Positions 1-9,852 of a DNA stretch of 22,024 nt are shown here, piece after piece. How positions within the stretch are numbered: the stretch's first letter is position 1; every line of letters starts with the position of its first letter. A program made the position numbers and the translations under genes. Origin of the DNA: Sphaeroforma arctica JP610 (Eukaryota > Opisthokonta > Ichthyosporea > Ichthyophonida); contig NW_014040364.1 in assembly GCF_001186125.1 (NCBI RefSeq), forward strand, positions 14,106 to 36,129. Direction: 5' to 3'. A model generated the notes under the pieces. The model was not told the DNA's origin, ran no database searches, and was given only the letters and a program-made list of their open reading frames with translations.

Positions 1-196
1 TATATATGTGTGTATATGAACTTACATTTCCGTCAAAGCTACGCACTAATCGACGCGTATTGGTGCATGCTTTCACGTTTTCTTATACATATCGTCTTAC
101 GGACGCATTTTTTGTCCCAAACTTCGTTTCTTGGACTTTTCTGTCCGTGCTTTCTAGCTAAATTTGCGCGAATTCACTGAATTTGTCCATGCACAG

Positions 197-1504
197 GTGA
201 TGATCTGGATGGGCCAGTCGTGGGAGAGGACGAGGCGTCTGACGCGTAAGTGTACATTGACCATATTGCGTATTAACGCCTTCCTATATCGGTATTATAG
301 ATACCTGGCTAATACGTGATCCTGTTTAGTCTTTTGTACTGGGAAGTATGTCCCTTTCCCAGTACTGCCTGTGGAGTGAGGTGGGCTAGCACGGTGTTGT
401 ATGATGTGTATATAGGTATATAGGTCTGTCTTCGTCCTTCGGGCCATTTGACTGCCTTCACACCTGGGCATAGCCAATGCGGCAACACGTGTCTGTTACA
501 CGTCGCTTCTGTCACAAGCACGTATGTCGGCTGTTGTCGGCGTGAACAGCCACGCAGTGACTACACTCGTTGTTGATGTGTATGTATACTGTTCGATGTG
601 AGGCTATGGCATGTGCTTATTGAGCGGGATCATCTGCAATTGATGGAGATGCTGAGCTGCATTCAGTAGTATATATCCTCATGGCTAGGAACCAGCGTAT
701 TGTGTTGTTGTGCCCGAGTCCACCGCACTTCCTACCTACTCACTGTGTGTGTTCATTCGGTTCTATTTACCTACTCACTCTGTGTGTACATTCGGTTCTT
801 CCTACCTACTCACTCTGTATGTACATTAGGTTCTTCCTACCTACTCACTTTGTGTGTTCATTCGGTTCTTCCTACCTACTCACTCTGTGCGTTCATTCGG
901 TTCTTCCTACCTCCTCACTCTGTATGTACATTAGGTTCTTCCTACCTACTCACTCTGTGTGTTCATTCGGTTCTTCCTACCTACTCACTCTGTGTGTTTA
1001 TTCGGTTCTTCCTACCTACTCACTCTGTAAGTACATTCGGTTCCACAGACAAGCCCTGCTTATCGAGAATCTGTGCCGGCCGTTGACCAACTCGGAGATG
1101 GTGGACCTATTAACACAGCATGGTGATCTGGTTGAAGATGATGCTGAGAGTGGGTCGGTGGGATGTTGGATGGATAAGCAACGAACCAAGTGCTGCTGCA
1201 CGGTAAGTGATAGGGCACTTGGGGACAGTAGTGCGATTCATGTCTCGAATAGTCTGGCTAGACATGGAGCGTTGTACTGGCGTGTGATACTCTCAGTCGG
1301 CTGGGAGTGTATAGCCGGAGTTTAATACCGGATCTCTTTGGGTTTAGGTTAGGGTTTTAGGGTTAAGCTACAATGCGAGCATTGGACGGGCATATGGTAG
1401 TGTGACTGATAAGTGATAGTCGCATGGCGCGCTGGGTGCATATGAGAGGCCGCATGAGCCAATTAGTTTGTGTCGCAGACTCTCTCTCCCCTGTCTATCT
1501 CTCT

Positions 1505-1560
<56 letters not shown>

Positions 1561-3476
1561 ATATGTATTTATATATATTTATAGGCAATACTACTTATAG
1601 TGACATCTACATGTACAAGTACACACTTGAGCTGTGAGCTGGTAGTATGGTAGTATTGGCGGAGTGGAAGTCCATATGAGAATGTTTGTACTGTAACGTT
1701 ATATTGTGTATTTAATAGACTGTACTGTCGTACGCCTTCTGTGCACAGATTCCTTGTTGTGAAAGTATGTATACTGCTACCATAGGGCGCAGGGTGCCGG
1801 CACTTCTGGGTGGCGGTGCTTGTTTGGGCCAGTGCGAGTCTTGGTTGTTTCAGCTTGTTTTCCATGTCGAGCTTTCCCTCCTGCGCCTGCGGATGCGCAT
1901 TGGTCTCTCTCTGCCATACGTTTGCAAGCACGATGTCCTGTCCGTGCACTAACCAACTACAGTATATACCGTCTTTACTACATAAGAGTACATGAGTGTT
2001 CGTACTCCCTACACACTTTGTTTCCATCCTTCCTTGGTATCATCCCGCTACACCTACTACCACCTGTACCGAGCATGCATATGCACATGGACTGAGCATG
2101 CATATACGCATATACGTTGCCTATCTAAACGATATATCGAACCCCCCCCCATTCGCCTCATTCCACTACAGTTCCAAACGTACGAAGCCGCCGCCTCGGC
2201 GCTGAATGCCATAGACGGCATCAAATGGCCTCAGGGCAACCAGAAGCAACTCAGCGTTACATTCATATCCCTCTCCGAAGCACACGCACTGTGTCAAAGT
2301 GCGAGTGGGAAGGGTCGTGTGGCTGTTGCATCACACGGCCCAAATGGCAATGACAGACGGGCGAGCGCTGCGGTGGAGCAGGAACGCCTTAAGGCAAGGG
2401 AAGCGGCTCAGCGGAGAAAATCCGAAGGTGTGTTTGGTGAGTGTTTAGCTGTATTGATATGTTACACGTGATTATATATATATATATATATATATAACAT
2501 GTGTGTGTGTGTGTAATTGGAGCCATTGACATCTCTGACTGTTTTGGCTGAGAGTATAAGGCTTTGAGTACAGCAACCCACAACGAAATTATTCTGATTC
2601 TGAACGCCACAATAATTACAATACCATATATCGGAGTATAACACAATATTTGTTTTTTATTCTAAATATCATAAAACCTGAATTTCATGTACATACTCAG
2701 CCGAAAAGGAGAAGGTGAAGGAGAAAGAGACGAAAAAAGAGGTGGACGAGAAGAAGAAACCAAGAAAGGTCGTGGCACTTGACCAGATATTCCGTAAGAC
2801 GACAGCAGAACCGCCGCTGTACTGGATGGAGGTGGATGCCCAAGAGATCGAGGTACATTAAATGTTCACCGTATGCACATTAATTAATGTATCAGATGTA
2901 CGCTGCAGGCATAGTTAGGTGCTAGATTAATTCACTGGGGTTACAGTTATTTGTGTGCCTTGGTTGGTGTCTCTGTATATATATATATATATATATACAT
3001 ATATGTATTTGCATAGGGAACACTGTACGGACTATGTGTACTGCACTGATAGGGGTTTTCTGCGCAAGAGATCGAGGTACTTCACATGTCCACTATATGT
3101 ACTACAACTTATTGTTAGATACATACTATATGCACTAGTTTGTGAACACTGCTTCCTCATCGTTGGCGCCATATAGACTTTATGCGCGATGTTCACTGCT
3201 ATTAACTTGCAGCTGCGCGTGGTCTGCGTGTGCATGAACACAAGTTATACCGGCATCTCCACTTGATACATTCTTTGTAATATCCTATTCCTGTGTTTGC
3301 TTTGTCGCATAGTCCTGCTTTCCCATTACAAGCCGTTGATTCATGCTGGCTTAGGGTACTATATTATCATACTACCACATTGATATTTAGAGTACACTCA
3401 TGTCTGGCTGTCGTTTGGACCACTCCACTACGCCCAGAAACGACGAGCAGAATTGAAGAATAAATCCAAGCGATGA
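197..3476 (+). CDS. ACIN1: Acinus homologue, C-terminal part (RRM-like fold plus RSB motif); 5' end outside window
   Basis: Acinus is the scaffold of the nuclear ASAP complex with RNPS1 and SAP18, which works in splicing and at exon junctions. I place exons at 197-245, 1049-1202, 2172-2436 (or 2427), 2701-2852 and 3438-3476, with GT-AG introns whose phases all agree, giving the last 218 residues. The first two exons hold an acidic stretch, then IENLCRPLTNSEMVDLL and CWMDKQRTKC. The third exon continues with FQTYEAAASAL and GIKWPQ. Together these match the acinus RRM-like domain (family pattern NLVRPFT, WIDKIKSHC, GVKWPQ). A Lys/Glu-rich linker follows, then LDQIFRKTTAEPPLYW, the counterpart of the family's LDDLFRKTKAAPCIYW motif that binds RNPS1/SAP18. 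A 39-nt last exon encodes KRRAELKNKSKR and TGA, so the long RS/RD tail of animal acinus is missing or much shorter. The start and any SAP domain lie upstream of the window. Family assignment is firm; exon borders are inferred by eye. Confidence 0.87.
246..1048 (+). other. Acinus intron (803 nt) with 35-bp minisatellite
   Basis: The intron runs from donor GTAAGT at 246 to acceptor CCACAG ending at 1048. It joins two bases of a codon to the A at 1049, making an Ala codon. Open frames here (about 681-1325 and 700-1086) only read through the tandem repeat: 35 bp is not a multiple of three, so all frames show the same YLLTLCVHSVLPT-like pattern. They are not protein evidence before 1049. Confidence 0.7.
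717..1047 (+). repeat. Minisatellite, 9 copies of a 35-bp unit
   Basis: The core CCTACCTACTCAC recurs with exact 35-bp spacing at 731, 766, 801, 836, 871, 906, 941, 976 and 1011, with a few substitutions. Copies 801, 906 and 1011 share a variant that differs from their neighbours, so there is also a 105-bp (three-unit) higher-order period. The last copy runs into the intron's 3' splice site. Confidence 0.93.
1340..1365 (+). repeat. Interstitial telomere-like TTAGGG patch
   Basis: GGGTTTAGGTTAGGG followed by TTTTAGGGTTA lies inside the 969-nt acinus intron (1203-2171). It is about four degenerate units of the TTAGGG repeat used at telomeres by animals and many other eukaryotes. It is short and imperfect, so chance cannot be excluded. 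Confidence 0.5.
1505..1585. repeat. (CA)n-(TA)n microsatellite in acinus intron
   Basis: A (CA)n run passes directly into (TA)n and then degenerate TATATGTA units. It is intronic simple sequence. Confidence 0.95.
2471..2514. repeat. (AT)n-(GT)n microsatellite in acinus intron
   Basis: An alternating AT run followed by GT dinucleotides lies within the 264-nt intron between 2436 and 2701. Confidence 0.93.
3062..3102 (+). repeat. Partial copy of the preceding exon/intron boundary
   Basis: This stretch repeats 2838-2878 at about 33 of 41 positions, including a perfect CAAGAGATCGAGGTAC. That string spans the last codons of the acinus RSB exon and its GT donor. The copy lies 224 bp inside the intron and carries a second potential GAG|GTAC donor. 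Confidence 0.7.
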
Positions 3477-4578
3477 ACACGCCTGCAGTCACGTGGTCAC
3501 TGTGTGTGCCTCTGTTGCGGACATCCTTAGCCTTCAACATCCTCGAATTGGAGTGACTGCAGATACCCGCAGCGCATTTGCAGTGAACCTTGTGCCTGGG
3601 TAGTGCCGAGCTAAGAGGGCGGATAGTGCTCTATCCTGTAGGGAATTGCACCACAACACCCGCACCTAGATAGTATATTTAGTCGCAGGTTGATATTAAA
3701 TTGTTCTATTGTGAGGAACTGTAACAGAAATTCGAATGTGTTCGCATATACGGCTGTGCACTATGTGCAGCGACAGACCAATCAGACTTTGAGAATGGGA
3801 AGAAGACGCACAGGCACACACGCACATACACACACACACACTCACTCTATAGGCCATGCAAGAGCACAGGCTCATCCGTGCAGTCTTCGGCCTAGAGGGC
3901 TGATCCGCCCGGAGTGTCGCTACTCGCAACACTTCACCGAATACCGATTCGTTTGCAAAGAGTTATTATGTTTGGATTTTGCCTTTTGGAGTTTGGGACT
4001 CTGATGTCCGAGTTGTCGGCGACTCTCGTACTCGTAGTCTCATCTGACTAAGCATGTATGTAGTCTCGAGTTCTCGACTCTCAGTCTTCAGTCTCCTCTG
4101 TCTCCAGTGAGTCCAGTCTCGTATCTATCGATGCCTTGACGGCTTTTGTTGCCACCCCCCACCAGTCTGGCACCCGTCAGAATAGTAAATATTTCATATG
4201 TAACATTTATAGAGATTGTCCAGAATCCTGATGTCCTCAGAGGAGGAGGGGATTTTGCCGAAAACTCGTGTCCAATCAAATATCGCATCAGTTGGTCATC
4301 ACTTTTAATTGGTTGAATTGTCGTTTGCCGCCGCAGCCCGCGCCCCGCAATCCATGAATTGTGAATTGTCGGCAGTTGAGAGTCGAGACTTCTTGAGAAT
4401 TTTGAATACGCACTTTCACTTTGACTTGCGCTCATCTCTGGGGCATTATTCACAGCGGCAGTGCTCTGACTCTCAGATGTCTCGCTATGTACTCTCGCGC
4501 TCAGAGAGAGAGAGCGAGAGAGAGTGTGTGAGGGGAGAGAGAGTACGTAAATAGCTATTAGTAGTATTTTAGACATAT
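3477..4578. other. Intergenic region downstream of acinus
   Basis: I see no convincing gene. It should hold the acinus 3' UTR; a clear AATAAA is found only inside the last coding exon (3459-3464), and an ATTAAA lies near 3695. Contents are a (CA)n run near 3815-3842, a degenerate GACTC/TCTCG-rich block around 3990-4120, and a (GA)n run near 4500-4545. A 162-codon open frame on the minus strand (4088-4576) starts with a signal-like hydrophobic stretch, but it is Ser/Leu-rich because of this simple sequence and I do not call it. Confidence 0.5.
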
Positions 4579-4581
4579 TTA

Positions 4582-5262
4582 GGCCGGTTTTGCCAACATT
4601 TTGAAATTGTGAAAATAATTTCTTGGATGGAGTAAAATACCTTACTCCGGGAACTAAATTGTGTATTTCATATCCTCGTGCTGAAATTATGAAGCGTATT
4701 TGAAATTCTGGAAAATTTTCAGGACAATTTGAAACATGAAATTCGTTCAGATTGTCCCGTTTGGCAACTTTAAATTATAAGACTGCACCTCCAAGAAATT
4801 CTCCTCAAAATTCGAAACCCAGAATTTTCCTTTAATAAGTGAAAACGAGGGCCAGACAGCGTTTTCACTTTGACAAGAGAAATACTGATCTATTTTAAAA
4901 TGTACTCTGGCTTTTTGAGCGCGCACTTTTGAAATCACAGTATATCACATCTTTATGTATGTACGTAAATATACATGATGAACAGATTCTAGCTGTTAAT
5001 TCCAACCAATGGATGAGGTTATACGATAAACAAAAATAGAATTGACAACCACTCACTATTTCTACGGACTCGTGCGTTTGTCAACTGGAAAATAGACTTT
5101 TTGAGGAAATTGAGCAATTTCTGGGCTGCCCTACAGCCAGAATTTGTTGGACTGGCTAGAAATATTTTAATCGAATACTGGAAAAGAAATTATCCGAAAT
5201 ACAGTCCACAATTCCAAAAACAATAATTTCCTCAGAATTTTATAAAGTTGGCAAAACAGGCC
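4582..5262. mobile_element. Harbinger/Tourist-like MITE, 681 bp
   Basis: The ends are inverted repeats: GGCCGGTTTTGCCAAC at 4582-4597 and GTTGGCAAAACAGGCC at 5247-5262, with 15 of 16 positions matching. TTA stands directly outside both ends (4579-4581 and 5263-5265) as a target-site duplication. A 3-bp TTA/TAA target and ends beginning GGCC are known features of PIF/Harbinger elements and their Tourist-type MITEs. There is no transposase frame inside and the interior is AT-rich, so it would be non-autonomous. The outer ends are well conserved but the inner arms are not, which suggests some age. The superfamily call rests on ends and target site only. Confidence 0.75.
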
Positions 5263-5423
5263 TTATTAGGATTCTGGATTTCTAATTTAGGATTTTAAAT
5301 AGTAGGTCAGTAGCGGTAGTAGTGTCTGCAGTCAGTACTGTCTCTTGTTGTTGCATATTTACATTTTTCTCTACAACATAAACAGATACAATCCCACTGG
5401 CAAACGTTGTCTGATCGATTTAG

Positions 5424-5430
5424 TATAAGA
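5424..5430 (+). promoter_or_regulatory. Possible TATA element upstream of the phosphotransferase gene
   Basis: TATAAGA lies about 70 bp before the ATG at 5498, in the 230-bp gap between the MITE and the gene. No other promoter element is clear. The spacing would leave a very short 5' UTR. Weak evidence. Confidence 0.25.
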
Positions 5431-5497
5431 AGTCTTCGGTGGCGTTTTATATCGTCAGTAAACTAGCTACAAATACGCACATTACAACTACGCCAAT

Positions 5498-5931
5498 ATG
5501 GGATACTTCGGTCGATACATAACCAAACACGGCCAGGAAACCCTGAATCACTACACATACAGGGGATCAGACGATTCCCTACTATACAAGTACATTAACT
5601 CGCCTATGTATGAAGTGATGATACAGTATGTGCCGAACACCATAGCCCCCAATGTGATTACGCTACTCGGGTTGGCGTGTACTTTCACGACCTACTTTAT
5701 CCAGGAGCATTATTCGCCAAATATGGATCGTAAGTGGAACTGTGGTTGCAGCATGTCAGATGTCGTGCTCGTTGTATGAATCAATGTGTTCTGAAGGTCA
5801 ATGTTGTTGTATGAATCAATCGAGTATATACAAGTGTATATGTGCATTTGCTTGTGCCGGTATAATCATACATAGAGAACTCTTGATTCTGCGGATTAGT
5901 TTATTGGCCTAGTGAATTGCCCTAAATATCA

Positions 5932-5982
<51 letters not shown>

Positions 5983-6462
5983 ATGCGTACGTGTGTGTAT
6001 GCGTGTAAAAATATCATATATTGAATGTGTTGATACAGACGCGTTCAAATGCTTGACTGTCTGACCAGCTGCCCTGGAATTGATATTTTCATATTTCTAC
6101 AATCTATACATGTGCAATCTGTATCCGTGGCTGTCTCATCAAGTACAAGCGGTATTGGGCACCTTCCAATTCTATCAATTATTTTAATGTTCTTATGTTC
6201 GTCTTATATTCGTATAATCCACAACTGCACTTCTCGATAGCTCGCAATGTACAATTTCCATCGCACGGGATTTGTGGGTGACTACACGGATGTTCATCAC
6301 TGATACGTAGGGAATCACATGCATTCTATCAGCTTACATACATATACATTAAAGTGCATAGAAGAATAGCCAAAAATATAGTCATAGGTTTACGCTAGCG
6401 AGTCCTTCTGTGATACTATTGCACCACGAAAACAAATCGAGTTTAGAACTACCAATCGTTTG

Positions 6463-6509
<47 letters not shown>

Positions 6510-7319
6510 AATATATATACTTTGGCGACCGTGTATATCGTTTCTAATCCTTCTATTTTCAATTCTGTGCTTTACTAGAGGTACTACCTGCGTGGGTGTA
6601 TATGATCTCAGGCATTGCTATTTGGATGTACCAGACACTTGACGCGCTCGATGGAAAACAGGCCCGAAAAACTGGAAGCTCAAGGTACCTATCGTTCGCT
6701 CTATTAATACTCCTCGAGCTCAATGCTCGAAGCACCATTGCAACAACCCCATTCCTACTTCTCTTTCCAATACTACCGTGATTCTATGATATCACACACA
6801 TTGTGAGTATGTGAACGTTCACCCTGGTGTTTTGTGTAATGTCTATTGTGCTGTAAAGTCTGTGGGACGTAGCCGATGTTTTAAACTCATTGCCTGACAG
6901 AACATCGGATCAGTGGATATGTAACTATGCTCATACGTCGCGCGCTCTCTCTCTCACTTACACACACATACGGCTTCTATATGATTTCGTATCTCTCTCT
7001 CTCTTACACACACATACGGCTTCTATATGTTTTCGTATCTCTCTCTCTCTTACACACACATACGGCTTCTATATGTTTTCGTATTTCTCTCTCTCACACA
7101 TACGTTCATCTGCAACCCACTCCTTGCACAGTCCTCTAGGGCTGTTGTTTGACCATGGCTGCGACGCCATCAACAACACCATCATCTCTCTCTCTATCGC
7201 CACGGCATTACAATTGGGCCCCACTCATCTGACAGCTATCCTCTGGTCCGCTCAGGCGCTCGGGTTCTTGTAAGTCTTATAATAGATATGTGTGTATTAT
7301 TTGTTCACAGTACAATGTG

Positions 7320-7353
<34 letters not shown>

Positions 7354-9817
7354 CACTAATACATATATATATATATATATATATGAGTGTAACACATGCA
7401 TAGAAGTATATCTGTTTGTACAAAATACGATGTTGTATCGCAAAGTGTTAACTACTATCTATCATCGTGCGTGTAATTCTGATTGATGTCAGTGTTCCAT
7501 TGACCTCACCTTCTCAGTCTGAAGACTGTCACAGCGAATCGAATGGTACGCTGCCATACGTATAGTGATAGCATGTGCGGGCCATTGCATCATACGCGTG
7601 TGCTATTCAGCATAGCACACGCACACTATCATACGAGTTGTAGATGAAGATTACTACAACCTTGGTCTATTGGGGTACCTGGTTGTGAAGTTGTTATCGC
7701 GTTACTGTATAGTATACATACTAGCGCGTCCATGCCGACGCTCACAGTACGTGCGTGTATGTGTATACCACGCGTGTTACCAATTTACATGTACAGCTGT
7801 ACCACCATACAAGCACACAAATAAACCGTAGGCGCTCGGAAGTAAAGTGCTTGACTGGGTTTCACACACAGTATGGCAACGCTGGAGGAGTACTACACCG
7901 GTGAACTGCACCTGCCGATCATCAATGGGCCCAGCGAAGGGTATGTATGCGACGATGTATAGTTCGGAATATGCATATAAAGTGCGATGGAGAGACATAC
8001 ACGTCTAACGGGGTTTGTTAGGCGTGTGTGAGGTGGTTCGTTGCAGCTCCGAGGGCCGATCCGGGCCTTTTTTTTAAATGTGTGGGTGCATGTTTACTCC
8101 AGTGCACAGGTGTATCAGTGACTATACTCATCCGCTGGTTTCGGGTTGAATCCTTGTGTCCGGTGAGGGGTTAGTAAATCCCAGATAGTGTGCGGGATAT
8201 GAGGATGGATGATATAGTAATGCATTCGTTCGCAGCCCGGCACTGGTTAGTGGGTAGGGACGCTAGATGGTGTACATCTCTATCACGCAGACGACATATC
8301 TGAGTGTATATCATATACGTGGCATTTACACACATTCCACCAATACATACACATACAACGTGTCAACATGCTGTATACCTCGTCATACCCGTATCTAATC
8401 CCCCCCCCTCCACCTCACCTGCGTTCTCACAGGCTGCTGTTGGCAGCTGTGGCTCATTCACTCACATACTTCCAAGACCCAACCAACTCCTTCTGGCTGC
8501 GCATCCCCACGTGGTCCTATGGTCTGCAGCACAACGAGCTGGCTGTGCTGTTGATCGTCGTAGGGGCTTTCTTCACCATCCTCTCGAACATCGTCAATAT
8601 CTTCAACGCAGTCACCGCGAACGCCGAGAAGGTGTGTGTTGCTTCTTGGTGTGTGTGTGTGTGTGTTATATGTAGTGTCTGTGTTTGTTATATATAGTGT
8701 CTGTGTGTGTTATATGTAGTGTCTGTATGTGTTATATGTAGTGTCTGTGTGTGTTATATGTAGTGTCTGAACACCTGTACATACACATGGATTGAACTAC
8801 ACACGTGCACCGTACGTACCGTCACCCCGACACTGCTGGGTGGCCCGTGCAACTTCACTGCTTGACTACGCCGTTGCTATGGATACACACTACTGGTTCA
8901 CGTAGGTGATCTTGCGTCCAATATGAGTGTCTTTGTGGTACAAACCTTGTATGTATATTTTCATGATACAAAGATAACCACTCTCCCTATAGTGATGATG
9001 TCGTTCTGGTACAGCGTTTTAGAATGTCCCTGTGTCACACACGGGTGGGTTTTAGATGCAGAGCCTCTTCTGGTGTCTGTGCGAGTGCTCGCTCATTGCA
9101 TACCGTGTGTGGCAATAGGGATAGTTTATAATGTAATTGGGTCGTCTCAATATGTGATGTGTCTACCATACCGTACACTGCTGTAGCCTTCCATGCCCAA
9201 TCCGTTCCTCTCAGGACGCTATCTCAGGTCCAATCTCTGCCCATTCCACGCACACCTTAGCACTCACCCCAGCATCAACCCCAGACGACTCGGTCGCGTC
9301 TGAATGCCTCACCACCGTCACGCTGAACCCACCCTCAAGACACCCACCACACACTAGCCTGCTAACAGTTGACACGCACCCCTACATGCACGCAGGAGGG
9401 CAGCAATCCCATGAATCTCAAGGAACCAGGGACACAGACATACATTGTGGCGCTCACGCGGTGTCTGGTTGTGGCATTGCTTACACTAGGTGCTTGGTTC
9501 TGGCTATTCAACAGTCCAACTGATATCATGGGTCGTCATCCCCGACTGTACGTGGTCTGTGCATGCTTGTGCACACATGCATGTGTGTGTGTGGTTATGT
9601 GGCAATGCGAATCTGTGCATGTATTGTTTTGATGGTGTGTGTGTACACATGCATGTGTGTGTGGTTAACTAGTAGTGTGATTTTTTTTTATGTATTATAT
9701 TGATGTAGTATGTGTACGTACACTGGTCAAGCCATACCATGTCCTGTGATGGCACTTCTCTCGCTCAGTACGTGGTTCTGACCACTCAACCGTCGCATAT
9801 ATATATTTACGTATATG

Positions 9818-9852
<35 letters not shown>

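Noticed and set aside
681-1325. 214-codon plus-strand open frame with YLLTLCVHS-type repeats
   Set aside because: The repeats are the 35-bp minisatellite read in rotating frames. Only 1049-1202 is a real exon (acinus).
1569-2027. 152-codon minus-strand open frame within an acinus intron
   Set aside because: It is unconserved-looking, spans simple sequence and lies opposite a well-supported intron.
4088-4576. 162-codon minus-strand frame with a signal-peptide-like start
   Set aside because: The Ser/Leu-rich start comes from a (GA)n tract and the rest is not recognisable. It could be a chance frame; a transcript would change my mind.
9215-9395. Long open, C-rich stretch before exon 6 of the phosphotransferase, after a CTCAG acceptor-like site
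   Set aside because: The family alignment is continuous from exon 5 to 9396, and this stretch is Pro/Thr/His-rich without membrane character. At most it is a rare cassette exon.
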